57,458 nt of DNA, from positions 1 through 57,458 of the forward strand of contig JAZQWC010000077.1 of the NCBI GenBank assembly GCA_045632125.1, given 5' to 3'. This stretch comes from CALWPV01 sp045632125 (lineage in GTDB: Bacteria > Bacillota > Clostridia > Lachnospirales > Bianqueaceae). Both the position numbers and the translations under genes were made by a program. The notes beneath the pieces are model-generated. The model saw nothing but the letters and a program-made list of their open reading frames with translations, ran no database searches and was not told the DNA's origin. Shown here piece after piece: positions 49,277 through 57,458 of the stretch. Position 1 is the stretch's first letter; each line of letters starts with the position of its first letter.

Positions 49277-50924
49277 CTATGTGATCGGTGTGGACTACGG
49301 CACCCTGTCGGCCCGCGCCATTGTGGTGGACGTGCGCGATGGACGTACGCTGGCCACTGCGGTGCAGGAATATCCCCATGGGGTTATGGATCAGGCCCTG
49401 CCCGACGGCACGCCCCTTCCCAAAGACTGGGCCCTGCAGCATCCGCAGGATTATATTGATGTACTTAAACATATTGTGCCAAAGGCAGTGGACGCCGCAG
49501 GCATCAATAAAGACGATATCATCGCCTTGGGCACCGACTTTACTGCGTCGACCACCATGCCGGTGGATGACGAGGGCAAGCCGCTGTGCTTAAAACCGGA
49601 ATATGCGCAGCAGCCCCATGCCTATGTAAAGCTTTGGAAACATCATGCGGCGCAGGCACAAGCAGATCGTATGACGGAGATCGCGCAGCAGAGGCAGGAG
49701 CCTTGGCTAGCTGCTTATGGTGGTAAAGTATATAGTGAATGGTCGTTGCCCCGTCTTTATCAGGTATATGAAGAAGCCCCGCACATCTATCAGGCCATGG
49801 CAGCCTGGGTGGAAGCAGGAGACTGGCTGATATGGCAGCTGACAGGGGAGTATACCCAAAACAGCTGCACCGCCGGATATAAAAATTTCTATCAAAAACG
49901 AACGGGTTATCCGTCGGAGGATTACTTTGCTGCTCTGGAAGAAGGGCTGCGACACGTGATCCGCGATAAATGTACAGCGCCCATATTAACGGTGGGCAGC
50001 AAAGCCGGTACTCTCACCGCAGAGTGGGCAGAAAAGTTGGGATTGAATCCCGGCATTGCCGTATCCACCGGTATGGTGGATGGTCATGTGGCCATCTTTT
50101 CCTGTGGTATTGCCGAACCCGGTCCTATGATGGCGATTATTGGAACCTCGGCCTGCTATATGACCTTGGGCGAAACCTACACCGATGTACCTGGTACCTG
50201 TGGTGTGGTGGAAGATGGCTTAATGCCTGGTTTCTACGGATACGAGGCAGGACAGAGCTGCGTGGGGGATATGCTGGGCTGGCTGGTGGACAACCTGCTG
50301 CCGGCGCATTATGCAGAGCAGGCGAAGAAGCAGGGCATTTCGCGGCATCAGTATTTGACTTGTTTGGCAGAGACCTTAAAACCCGGTGCCAGTGGTTTGC
50401 TGGCCTTGGATTGGTGGAACGGAAACCGCAGTCTTTTGGCAGACAGTAACCTGAGTGGTATGATCGTGGGTATGACCCTGCAGACCAAACCGGAGGAAAT
50501 ATACCGAAGCCTCATGGAAGCGGCTGCCTTTGGCGCCCGTATGATCATCGAGCATTATCGGAAATATAATGTTCCGGTCACCGAATTTCGGGCATCCGGT
50601 GGAATCAGCCGGAAGAATCCGCTGATGATGCAGATCTACGCCGATATATTACAAATGCCGGTGAAAGTGATGAACACCGATCAGGGCGGGGCCCTGGGTG
50701 CTGCCATTAGGGGAGCTACCGCTGCCGGAGCCGGCTTTGGTGGTTACGATGACCTTCGCTCGGCGATTGCCGCCATGGCGGCCGGAGTGGAAGTGACCTA
50801 TGTGCCCTGCGAGGCACATCAGGCAGTGTATGATCAGCTATATGCAGAGTACTGCCGGCTGCACGATTATTTTGGATGCGGCGGCAACGATGTGATGAAA
50901 CGAATTCGAGGAGGACGCCTATGA
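49266..50924 (+). CDS. Ribulokinase-like FGGY carbohydrate kinase
   Basis: 552 residues from the ATG at 49266. VIGVDYGTLSARAIVVD is the first ATP-fold motif. ALGTDFTASTTMPVDDEGKPL and YGGKVYSEWSLPR are typical of ribulokinase AraB, as are GLLALDWWNGNRS and the second signature SGGISRKNPLMMQIYADILQMPV. It phosphorylates L-ribulose or a related keto-sugar or polyol. No araA or araD is beside it; instead it overlaps the GpsA-like gene and a BNR-repeat gene. The araB symbol is therefore left off. Confidence 0.85.
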   Translation: MKSNYVIGVDYGTLSARAIVVDVRDGRTLATAVQEYPHGVMDQALPDGTPLPKDWALQHPQDYIDVLKHIVPKAVDAAGINKDDIIALGTDFTASTTMPVDDEGKPLCLKPEYAQQPHAYVKLWKHHAAQAQADRMTEIAQQRQEPWLAAYGGKVYSEWSLPRLYQVYEEAPHIYQAMAAWVEAGDWLIWQLTGEYTQNSCTAGYKNFYQKRTGYPSEDYFAALEEGLRHVIRDKCTAPILTVGSKAGTLTAEWAEKLGLNPGIAVSTGMVDGHVAIFSCGIAEPGPMMAIIGTSACYMTLGETYTDVPGTCGVVEDGLMPGFYGYEAGQSCVGDMLGWLVDNLLPAHYAEQAKKQGISRHQYLTCLAETLKPGASGLLALDWWNGNRSLLADSNLSGMIVGMTLQTKPEEIYRSLMEAAAFGARMIIEHYRKYNVPVTEFRASGGISRKNPLMMQIYADILQMPVKVMNTDQGGALGAAIRGATAAGAGFGGYDDLRSAIAAMAAGVEVTYVPCEAHQAVYDQLYAEYCRLHDYFGCGGNDVMKRIRGGRL

Positions 50925-51928
50925 AGTATCAGGTCATTCAGCATCAGCATATTTTCCAGCCGGAGGCACAGTTCAAGCAGTGTCACGCCTCCACCATCGC
51001 CTTCCTGCCCGACGGCTGCGCCGGTATTGCCTGGTTTGGCGGCGAACACGAAAAGGCTGCTGACGTGGCGATCTGGTTTTCCAAATCCGACGGTCGCGGC
51101 GGTTGGACCACGCCGATGTGCATCGCCGACTGCGAGGGGATTCCCTGTTGGAACCCTGTGCTTTTTGTGGATAACCAGCGCGTGGTTTTGTTCTATAAAG
51201 TGGGACAGGAGATCCCCCGCTGGCAGACCATGGTGAAAGAGTCCTTCGACAGCGGCATTACCTGGACCGGGGAGCGCGAGTTGGTGCCCGGCGACTTTGG
51301 CGGCCGCGGTCCGGTAAAGAATAAGTGCATCCGCCTGAGCGATGGTGCGATTCTAGCTCCCTCTTCCACGGAGGAAGGCTCATGGGACTGCTTTACTGAC
51401 CGCTCCGAGGATGGAGGCCTGACCTGGACCCGCAGCGAAAACGTGCCTCTTGAGCTTAACATTCCCGGCGGCAACAATACTGAGCTGCGCCGCGGTATTA
51501 TTCAGCCCACGTTGTGGGAAGATGACGATCATATGGTACATATGCTCATGCGCAGCAGTGAGGGATGCATCTATCGCAGTGACTCCGCCGATGGCGGGCG
51601 CAGCTGGAGCGCTGCGCAGCCGACGGAGCTTCCGAATAATAACTGCGGCATCGACCTGGTACGCATGGAAGATGGCCGTTTGGTGCTGGTGTATAATCCG
51701 GTTTCCGGTAACTGGGCTGCCCGCACGCCCATCGTGTTTGCGGTATCGAAGGATAACGGCACTACCTGGAGCGAGCCTCAAATTTTGGACTATACGCCCT
51801 GCGATCGCAACGAGGAATGGGCCGAGTTTTCCTATCCGGCCATTGTGGCGAAAGGAAACGATGTGTTTATTTCTTATACATGGAAGCGGCAGACGGTGGC
51901 ATTTTGGCAGATTCGGATATTGGATTAA
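50921..51928 (+). CDS. BNR-repeat sialidase-like protein
   Basis: 335 residues from the ATG at 50921, after GAGGAGG, overlapping the kinase stop by 4 nt. Five Asp-box repeats are visible: SKSDGRGGWTTP, SFDSGITWTGE, SEDGGLTWTR, SADGGRSWSAA and SKDNGTTWSEP, giving a six-bladed propeller. The start ASTIAFLPDGCAGIAWFGG is typical of the sialidase-like BNR_2 group found with rhamnogalacturonan and related glycan genes. No signal peptide is seen, so it may act in the cytosol on imported oligosaccharides. True sialidase catalytic Arg residues were not confirmed. Confidence 0.8.
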   Translation: MKYQVIQHQHIFQPEAQFKQCHASTIAFLPDGCAGIAWFGGEHEKAADVAIWFSKSDGRGGWTTPMCIADCEGIPCWNPVLFVDNQRVVLFYKVGQEIPRWQTMVKESFDSGITWTGERELVPGDFGGRGPVKNKCIRLSDGAILAPSSTEEGSWDCFTDRSEDGGLTWTRSENVPLELNIPGGNNTELRRGIIQPTLWEDDDHMVHMLMRSSEGCIYRSDSADGGRSWSAAQPTELPNNNCGIDLVRMEDGRLVLVYNPVSGNWAARTPIVFAVSKDNGTTWSEPQILDYTPCDRNEEWAEFSYPAIVAKGNDVFISYTWKRQTVAFWQIRILD

Positions 51929-51950
51929 TTGGATTCAATCGAAAAATAAA

Positions 51951-51982
51951 AAACCAGAGGTTGTATAGCCTCTGGTTTTTCT
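51951..51982 (+). terminator. Terminator after the BNR gene
   Basis: AAACCAGAGG (51951-51960), a short loop, CCTCTGGTTT (51969-51978), then TTCTTTTG. Confidence 0.78.
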
Positions 51983-52015
51983 TTTGTTTTACTGCTTATT
52001 CTTCTTGTCCAGCCA

Positions 52016-52044
52016 TTGCGCATCCTAAAAACCTGTGATACAAT
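52016..52044 (+). promoter_or_regulatory. Promoter of the TIM-barrel isomerase gene
   Basis: TTGCGC (52016-52021), a 17-nt spacer ending TGTGA and TACAAT (52039-52044). It resembles the adenine deaminase promoter in its TGTGA-TACAAT core. Confidence 0.6.
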
Positions 52045-52119
52045 TTGACAAAGCAATTCATTTCGTCCTTTTTGCGCCCATGGCGCAGACTATACACATA
52101 GGTTTTAAGGAGGTTTCCT

Positions 52120-53028
52120 ATGAAGATCGCAACAACTACCGGTGATTTTTCGCTGTATACCAACAATCAGGCAGAGGCAATGCGCTATATTTACGAGGCG
52201 GGTTTTCGATATATGGACTATAACTTTGCCATGGATTATCCGGAGCGAATTGGTGTGTACGGAGAGAACTGGCAGGAATATGCTGCTGACTTGAAACGGC
52301 AGGCTGATGAGCTGGGTGTGAAGTTTGTGCAGTCCCATGCACCCATGGGTCGGCCGCTGGCAGAGGATCCGGTACAATATCAGCAGTTCATTGACGATAA
52401 CATTCGCTGCATCGAGGCCTGTGCGATTTTGGGCATTCCCAGTGTGGTGGTACATTCCGGTTATGCGGTGGGCCTCACCAAGGAGGAGACCTTTGCGCGC
52501 AATAAAGAGTTTTACATGCCGCTGCTGGAAGCGGCGGAGCGTGTGAACGTGATGGTGCTGGTGGAAAACTTTAATAAAATGAATAAAGAGAATCTGTACT
52601 GGATCGACAATGCGACGGATCTGTTGGCGCTGATCGAGTATGTGGACCATCCGCTGTTTCAGGCAGTGTGGGATGCGGGCCACAACAACATGCAGGAACA
52701 GTCTCAGTATGATGGTCTGAAGATTTTGGGTAGCCATGTGAAGGCGATTCATGTGCAGGATAACATGGGCGATCGGGACAGCCATTTGACACCTTTGGTG
52801 GGCAACATGAGCTTGGATTCCCTGATGCAGGGGCTGTTGGCCATTGACTATCCGGGATATTTCACCTTTGAGGTGGGCAATCCCTTCTGCGCGGCGGAGA
52901 AGCGCCGAGCCTGTGAGGGCGAGGAGCGGCTGCGCCAGGTACCGCTGGGCCTTCGGATCGAATCGGAGAAGCTGCTGTACCAGATCGGTAAATATACGCT
53001 TTCAGCCTACGATTGCTACGAAGAATAA
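52120..53028 (+). CDS. Sugar phosphate isomerase/epimerase (xylose-isomerase-like TIM barrel)
   Basis: 302 residues. FVQSHAPMG, VVVHSGYAVG, VLVENFNKMN, WDAGHNNM and VKAIHVQDNMG lie on successive strands and supply the Glu/Asp/His metal site of the AP-endonuclease-2 barrel. A closing GYFTFEVGNPF is also typical. Members interconvert keto-sugars or act on inosose. It has its own promoter and shares a terminator with the convergent rhamnosidase-like gene. Confidence 0.87.
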   Translation: MKIATTTGDFSLYTNNQAEAMRYIYEAGFRYMDYNFAMDYPERIGVYGENWQEYAADLKRQADELGVKFVQSHAPMGRPLAEDPVQYQQFIDDNIRCIEACAILGIPSVVVHSGYAVGLTKEETFARNKEFYMPLLEAAERVNVMVLVENFNKMNKENLYWIDNATDLLALIEYVDHPLFQAVWDAGHNNMQEQSQYDGLKILGSHVKAIHVQDNMGDRDSHLTPLVGNMSLDSLMQGLLAIDYPGYFTFEVGNPFCAAEKRRACEGEERLRQVPLGLRIESEKLLYQIGKYTLSAYDCYEE

Positions 53029-53043
53029 AATATAAGAAAAATG

Positions 53044-53087
53044 AAGACGCCGGACCGAGCGAAACGCTCAGTTCGACGTCTTTTTTT
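53044..53087. terminator. Terminator between the isomerase and the rhamnosidase-like gene
   Basis: A long stem AAGACG...GAGCG-AAA-CGCTC...CGTCTT with a few mismatches, followed by TTTTTT at 53081-53087, between convergent genes. Confidence 0.72.
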
Positions 53088-53102
53088 CTTGCATTTGTTT
53101 TA

Positions 53103-55070
53103 TCAAATTTTACCTTCTACTTTGAGAAGAACATCCTTCTCGATAGCATATTCCTGGCCATTCACGATCAGCACGCCGCCTTCCAGTTCCGACAGAACGG
53201 AAACAATGCCGTTTTTGTATTCCACATGGATGTTACCCTTTTCGGTGGGCACATCACCCTTAAAGGACTGATAGATACCGGCCTGAGGCTTGATGGCATA
53301 GGTCGCGTAGGCCGGAGCGGTGGGGTACACGCCCAGGCAGTAGCGACCCAGGAAGTAGATGGGGCCACTGGACCAGGCATGGCACAGGGATTTTTGATAG
53401 GCACCGCCGTACATGGCGTAGTGAGCGGGAATGCTTTCGGAGGGATCGTACTGCTCCCAAATGGTGGTGGCACCCAGATCCAGCATGGCTCCCCAGTAGG
53501 AGTCCAGCATATTCTGGGCATATTCCAGATCGCCCGCTTTGCACAGGGCCATCAGCTCATACAGCTTAAAGTAGGGGGTTACAATGGGCGGGATCGCATC
53601 GTTCTTTAGAACATTTTGATAGATCTTCTGCTGAGTCTCCTCGTCCACAAAGTCGAAGAGCATTGCAAAGATGTTGGCATGGCGGGAGATAAAACCAGTG
53701 CCGGAGGTGTAGGAGTCCACAAAGGCACTGCGCTCTTCGGACCAGTAACGGTCCAGAATCAAGGCCTTCAGGTTGTCCGCCTTACGCAGATGGGAAGCAT
53801 CCTCCTGACCCAACAGGCGCTGCAGGCGGTCCATGCACATTTCCGTCTGCCACAGCAGGATCTGCTCCGCGGCAATGGGGCCTTCTTTATCCATCTCGGC
53901 CCAGTCGATGAAGATCCAGTCGCCATCGCGCTGTACCACCAGACCTTCCTCACTGAGGCGGGAATCAATAAAGTGGTATAGGTTGCTCAGCCGTGGCCAG
54001 ATAGAACGAATGAAATCCGCATCGCCGAAGGTCTCGTAATACTCCCAGGCACTGACGATGGTGTACATGGAATAGTCATTGATGGTATTCACATGCTGCA
54101 CCGGATAAGCCTTGGGCAGCATGGACAAAATCGTACGTTTTGCAATTTCGCGATCGGCGAAAATATAGTTGCTGATCATAAAGGACTGGCGGGCATCACC
54201 GCCCCAAACCCAGCGGTCACGTTTTATGCCGTCGATGAAAAACTCGCGGCTGCACAGGTGGAAGGTATAGGCACAGGTCTCCCAAATGGTCTTTACATTG
54301 GGGCGATCGCATTCGAAGCGGCCCTTTTCCTCCAAGGGCAGATACTCATATAAGGCATGCAAAGTCAAATTCCGGGGCACTTCGCCGCGCAGATGAATAA
54401 AACGGAAGGCGCGGGGCACAAGCTCGATCTCGGACTGTCCGGTCACATATTCCCAAATACAGCAGCGACTCTCATCGGCCAAGGCTTCTTCCCGGCTTTC
54501 GCCGTAAAATACGCCGAGGGTCTGCTCCGGATCCAGGCCACCAAGAACGGCCTTACCAAAGGTTTCTTTTCCGAAATCATAGAGGACGCCGTCCTCGGTT
54601 TCGGTTTTACTTACATAGTCGATCCGCTCATAGGCAAAGGGGAAGATCTCCGGATTGTCAGAGGCGGAGGGATAGCAGGGAATGCAGCCTACGGGAGCGG
54701 GCTCGCAAAGGCCGTGGGTGGCGGTCCAACTGCCATCGGTGCTCAGCTGTGGGCTGTCGACATAGGCACTGGGCAGGCCGCCGTAGTTCATTACACGGAT
54801 CACAGCGGTGTGAGTTCCTTTAGTGAAGGGCACTTCCACATTTTCCGGGAAGCGCACACCATCCAGCAGTACATAGCCAATGCCATGCAGGTGGATCGTA
54901 AAGCTGCCGTCTTCTGCAGCCTCAAAGGTTTTTGTAAATTCTACCATGGGATAGGGCGTTGACATACTCCAAAAAGCGGGGTAGTCGGCACCGTATTCCT
55001 GTCTGCGGGAATGCAACTGTAGGGTATGATAAATTTCAAAGTCGCCATAGTACCAGATCCATTGAGCCAT
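53103..55070 (-). CDS. Alpha-L-rhamnosidase-like (GH78-type) hydrolase
   Basis: 655 residues. The beta-sandwich N-terminal half starts MAQWIWYYGDFEIYH. The six-hairpin barrel carries REFFIDGIKRDRWVWGGDARQS, the GH78 general-acid region, and SYTSGTGFISRHAN and CHAWSSGPIYFL, with a short C-terminal beta domain after GRYCLG. No signal peptide is seen, so oligosaccharides are probably imported first. It is transcribed from the right with the FAD oxidoreductase 26 nt upstream. The exact glycan is not readable; rhamnogalacturonan or flavonoid glycosides are candidates. Confidence 0.87.
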   Translation of the reverse strand: MAQWIWYYGDFEIYHTLQLHSRRQEYGADYPAFWSMSTPYPMVEFTKTFEAAEDGSFTIHLHGIGYVLLDGVRFPENVEVPFTKGTHTAVIRVMNYGGLPSAYVDSPQLSTDGSWTATHGLCEPAPVGCIPCYPSASDNPEIFPFAYERIDYVSKTETEDGVLYDFGKETFGKAVLGGLDPEQTLGVFYGESREEALADESRCCIWEYVTGQSEIELVPRAFRFIHLRGEVPRNLTLHALYEYLPLEEKGRFECDRPNVKTIWETCAYTFHLCSREFFIDGIKRDRWVWGGDARQSFMISNYIFADREIAKRTILSMLPKAYPVQHVNTINDYSMYTIVSAWEYYETFGDADFIRSIWPRLSNLYHFIDSRLSEEGLVVQRDGDWIFIDWAEMDKEGPIAAEQILLWQTEMCMDRLQRLLGQEDASHLRKADNLKALILDRYWSEERSAFVDSYTSGTGFISRHANIFAMLFDFVDEETQQKIYQNVLKNDAIPPIVTPYFKLYELMALCKAGDLEYAQNMLDSYWGAMLDLGATTIWEQYDPSESIPAHYAMYGGAYQKSLCHAWSSGPIYFLGRYCLGVYPTAPAYATYAIKPQAGIYQSFKGDVPTEKGNIHVEYKNGIVSVLSELEGGVLIVNGQEYAIEKDVLLKVEGKI

Positions 55071-55096
55071 AATGCGATCTCCTTTTTCTGTGTATG

Positions 55097-56845
55097 TTAT
55101 TGGAAGTCAAAGCTGAATACGTGAGCGGATCCGGCTGTGCCGGTGGTCTTAATAGGTCGCAGGGCGATGCGACCGGCGGTCTTGCCGATGGGCAGGGTGA
55201 CCAGTCGCTGGCGGTTGCCGGTGATGCGATGCAACACTTCGCCATCCACCAGAATCTCGAAGGTGTCGGTCATGGTGGCGGGGAAGGTGAAGGGCGTCAT
55301 GTCGGCGCTGCGATTGCAGATGGTGGGGCAATCTTTAACGGATTCGATGCCGCCGGTGATGGTGGTGCGGTCCAGGTCACTGTCGAAGATGAGGCGGACG
55401 GACTGCACGTGGGCGGGCTCGGCTAGAGTGTATTCGGCGGTTTCGCCCAGGGGCAGGTAACAACCGTTGTCGCCGTTTTCGTCGGTGGGACGATCGTGGC
55501 CGTTTCGCAGGTTCTCGGCTTGTTCGCAGTTTGCGGACAGGGAAGCAGCTTGGCAGATGTCGCTGATGCGGCGGCGCAGGCCGGGCAGCCAGCAGTCGTC
55601 GGTCATCAGGGTCTGCTGCAGTTCGTCCATGTGAGCACCTACTTCGCGGGGGCTGATGCCGTAGCGGATCGCCAGGGAAGCGGCGGTGCCGGCGGCCTGT
55701 CCAATAATGGCGCAGGTGGCCATAACGCGGGAGGCGGCCATGGCGGCATGGGTCACGCTGATGTTGCGGCCCGCAAACATAAGGTTGTCGATGTTCTTAG
55801 AATAGATGCAGCGATAGGGAATGCCGAAGGGTGACTGGGAGTCGAAATATTTAGTGGGCTCTCCGTCGTGGTTGAAGCCCTTGGGCGGATGGTCGTCCAC
55901 CTTCCAGCCGCCGTAGGCGATGATGTCATCGTAGTGGGTGCGCACAGCCACTTCGTTCTGGGTCAGGATGTGATCGCCGATGCAGCGGACACTTTCCCGC
56001 TTGCCGGGCAGATAGCCAGCCCAGTCCAGATCCCAATTTTCGCTATTGTGGCCTTCGGTATTTTTAATATGATCCCAGGCTCCATAGGAAAGAGCCAGGA
56101 GTTCATGTTTGATGTCTTCGCAGTCGTCCAGGGTATTGCGCTCGCCGCCCAGTTCCAACCACCAGAAGTTGGTGGCGCGGAAGTTGCCCAGATCGTGACC
56201 GCGGGTCTTCAGATCCTCTTCAGTGAGCTTACGGATCCAGCGGGGCGGAGTGAAGGTCACAGGCTGATTGGTTTCGCGTACCTGGATCATCAGGGAGTTG
56301 CCCATGGTGCAGCTATCGGCCTCCAGGGGAGCGGCCTCTTCGTTGAACTCGGAGCGAGCCTCGCGACCTTTGCGGTACTCAGCGCCGGAAAGCTGGGCCA
56401 AAATGCTGTCGCCGGAGCAGTCGATGAACAGGTCGGCGGTGATCTTGTGAGTGGTATAGGTGGTCAGCTGCCAACCGGTGATCTCGGTGATCTTACCGTT
56501 TTCGGTCTGCAGGTCGTTGACGGTGCAGTTCATGAAGCAGTCCAGATTTTCCTGCTCATAGATGGCGCTGTAGAGCACCGCATCCCAGTTGGGGTAGGTG
56601 CGCATGGGATTGACGCTCATGTTTTCCAGTACCAGTTCCTCGAAGATACCGGTCTCGCGGCGATTGCTGCCATGGGCGCCCAGGGGCCACATGCGGATCT
56701 CGGAGGAGGCGTTGCCGCCAAATACCGGGCGGTCGTGGACTAAAGCTACCTTACTGCCATGGCGTGCTGCGGCAATGGAGGCACACATGCCCGCCAGACC
56801 GCCGCCCACCACGCAAATATCGTAATGGTGAGTTAAAGTTTTCAT
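55097..56845 (-). CDS. FAD-dependent oxidoreductase, PF12831-type, with C-terminal beta domain
   Basis: 582 residues. The FAD fold is YDICVVGGGLAGMCASIAAARHG, followed by GGNASSEIRMWPLGAHG, DLFIDCSGDSILAQLSGA and NLMFAGRNISVTHAAMAASRVMAT, all typical of FAD_oxidored proteins in sugar clusters. The final ~130 residues after ASLSANC look like an added beta-sandwich carbohydrate-binding-type module. The reaction is unknown, perhaps sugar oxidation at a ring carbon. It forms a unit with the rhamnosidase-like gene downstream, and a TATAAT lies at 56886-56881 on the minus strand. Confidence 0.83.
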   Translation of the reverse strand: MKTLTHHYDICVVGGGLAGMCASIAAARHGSKVALVHDRPVFGGNASSEIRMWPLGAHGSNRRETGIFEELVLENMSVNPMRTYPNWDAVLYSAIYEQENLDCFMNCTVNDLQTENGKITEITGWQLTTYTTHKITADLFIDCSGDSILAQLSGAEYRKGREARSEFNEEAAPLEADSCTMGNSLMIQVRETNQPVTFTPPRWIRKLTEEDLKTRGHDLGNFRATNFWWLELGGERNTLDDCEDIKHELLALSYGAWDHIKNTEGHNSENWDLDWAGYLPGKRESVRCIGDHILTQNEVAVRTHYDDIIAYGGWKVDDHPPKGFNHDGEPTKYFDSQSPFGIPYRCIYSKNIDNLMFAGRNISVTHAAMAASRVMATCAIIGQAAGTAASLAIRYGISPREVGAHMDELQQTLMTDDCWLPGLRRRISDICQAASLSANCEQAENLRNGHDRPTDENGDNGCYLPLGETAEYTLAEPAHVQSVRLIFDSDLDRTTITGGIESVKDCPTICNRSADMTPFTFPATMTDTFEILVDGEVLHRITGNRQRLVTLPIGKTAGRIALRPIKTTGTAGSAHVFSFDFQ

Positions 56846-56880
56846 AGGTAAGTACCTCCCAATTGCTTTTGGCTGCGTTT

Positions 56881-56886
56881 ATTATA
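56881..56886 (-). promoter_or_regulatory. -10 box of the FAD oxidoreductase-rhamnosidase unit
   Basis: TATAAT on the minus strand 36 nt before the ATG. The -35 region is not close to consensus (TCGAGT at 17 nt), so an activator may be needed. Confidence 0.5.
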
Positions 56887-56941
56887 ACACAGCTTGTTGG
56901 AAAACTCGACAGAAAAAAGGCTAATAGGGGACGGACCTTTG

Positions 56942-57458
56942 TCAAATGGGCTGATTCACAATGCCGATGAACATGGGCAGGCCATCGGGGTTGAGGGTAA
57001 CGAACAAGAAGGGACGGTCCAGTACGAAGTCAATGGGATGGCTTTCGGCTTCAGCGCTGCTGGTGTCGGTGGTCATTATGGTGAAGGCAGCGGCTTCATG
57101 GCCTTCTTCGTCGATGGTCACACGGGCGCTGTGGTTGATTTGAGAAACACAAACACCTTCGGCGTATTCTGTCATGGGAGAAAAGTCGGAGTCTACATCG
57201 CTGAACACATCCTGAATGCCCAGCTTCTGCAGGCCGTCGATCAGGCTGAAGTCGGAGGATACATCAAATTTGGGAATCGAGAAGTTCACTTGACCTTGCA
57301 TCGTATTTTCCCATGTCGATCCCGACAGGTCGGAAAGCATGAAGCTCATGGTCTCCGGATCGGTGAGCAGGTCGGAGGCAGTTATGGTTTCATTGGGCAG
57401 GATGAAGACCATACTGCTGCCGTTGGTTTCGTATTGTTTTATGGCGGAGAAGTGTTCG
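56942..57458 (-). CDS. Serpin (serine protease inhibitor), C-terminal part; N-terminus cut by window edge
   Basis: 171 residues are seen, open through the right edge. NFSIPKFDVSSDFSLIDGLQKLGI matches the serpin strand 2C-helix region, and VCVSQINHSARVTIDEEGHEAAAF is the conserved approach to the reactive-centre hinge. The reactive loop is TIMTTDTSSAEAES, and DRPFLFVTLNPDGLPMFIGIVNQP is the terminal signature. Serpins trap serine or cysteine proteases by loop insertion. The hinge Glu-Ala-Ala is kept, but the Thr-Thr-Asp-Thr-Ser-Ser loop has no clear P1 Arg or Lys, so the target protease is open. About 250 residues, and any signal peptide, lie beyond the window. Confidence 0.85.
   Translation of the reverse strand, partial: EHFSAIKQYETNGSSMVFILPNETITASDLLTDPETMSFMLSDLSGSTWENTMQGQVNFSIPKFDVSSDFSLIDGLQKLGIQDVFSDVDSDFSPMTEYAEGVCVSQINHSARVTIDEEGHEAAAFTIMTTDTSSAEAESHPIDFVLDRPFLFVTLNPDGLPMFIGIVNQPI

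Noticed and set aside
49266..50924. Calling the kinase araB and the cluster an arabinose operon
   Set aside because: araA and araD are missing and the flanking overlapping genes are a GpsA-like dehydrogenase and a BNR protein, so the substrate is left open.

Overview
The window is a chromosomal replication-origin region of a Bacillota (Firmicutes) bacterium, most likely of class Clostridia. The evidence is the gene order around dnaA/dnaN/recF and rpmH-rnpA-yidD-yidC-jag-mnmE-mnmG-rsmG-noc-parA-parB, strong AGGAGG-type ribosome binding sites, lipobox lipoproteins and consensus TTGACA/TATAAT promoters. No sporulation, outer-membrane, phage, insertion-sequence or CRISPR genes were seen. The sugar-degradation genes and a serpin on the right suggest a gut-type habitat. 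The genus cannot be determined from this sequence.

Layout. 0-4.3 kb, minus strand: a cut RidA-like gene, a D-threonine aldolase/D-serine dehydratase-like gene, a PurF-like phosphoribosyltransferase with a lost glutaminase site, purE and a nitroreductase. 4.3-10.4 kb, minus strand: metK, then the replication operon dnaN-yaaA-recF-yfbR, then dnaA. oriC is bipartite. One DnaA-box cluster with an AT-rich unwinding region and a DnaA-trio-like element lies between dnaA and dnaN (8.7-9.0 kb). A second, larger cluster lies between dnaA and rpmH (10.6-11.1 kb). 11.2-15.9 kb, plus strand: rpmH-rnpA-yidD-yidC-jag-mnmE. 16-19 kb: an M29 aminopeptidase diverging from a DUF5714 gene coupled to arsC, then a small lipoprotein. 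19.5-26.9 kb: mnmG-rsmG-noc-argS-parA-parB with three perfect parS palindromes. 26.9-33.3 kb: HAD phosphatase, two tRNA-Arg genes, AI-2E-type permease, M18 aminopeptidase, signal peptidase, and a PII-like protein coupled to a CPA2 antiporter. 33.5-38 kb: asd diverging from a NifU-like/GGGtGRT pair, a lipoprotein and a UPF0340 protein.

38-57.4 kb is accessory and catabolic. It holds a DUF4838 / Gfo-Idh-MocA / ThuA / PHP cluster, a DDAH-type hydrolase, a DMT transporter, adenine deaminase with two tandem YgjV-like membrane proteins, and a glycerophosphodiesterase. These are followed by a GpsA-like dehydrogenase overlapping a ribulokinase-like kinase and a BNR sialidase-like protein, then a TIM-barrel isomerase. 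On the opposite strand lie a rhamnosidase-like hydrolase, a secreted-sugar-cluster type FAD oxidoreductase and the C-terminal half of a serpin. Together they look like uptake-side processing of plant or host glycans and polyols, but substrates are inferred only.

The signals that gene content does not explain are: (i) two ~180-190 bp extended palindromes (15.9-16.1 and 19.2-19.3 kb) with unrelated arms but nearly the same 29-nt apex; (ii) many perfect inverted repeats with exactly 3-nt loops in leaders and intergenic gaps, including what looks like a clean 27-bp hairpin insertion in one of two homologous tRNA-Arg leaders; (iii) the PurF-like protein that has lost every recognisable glutaminase residue; and (iv) the NifU-like/GGGtGRT pair of unknown function.
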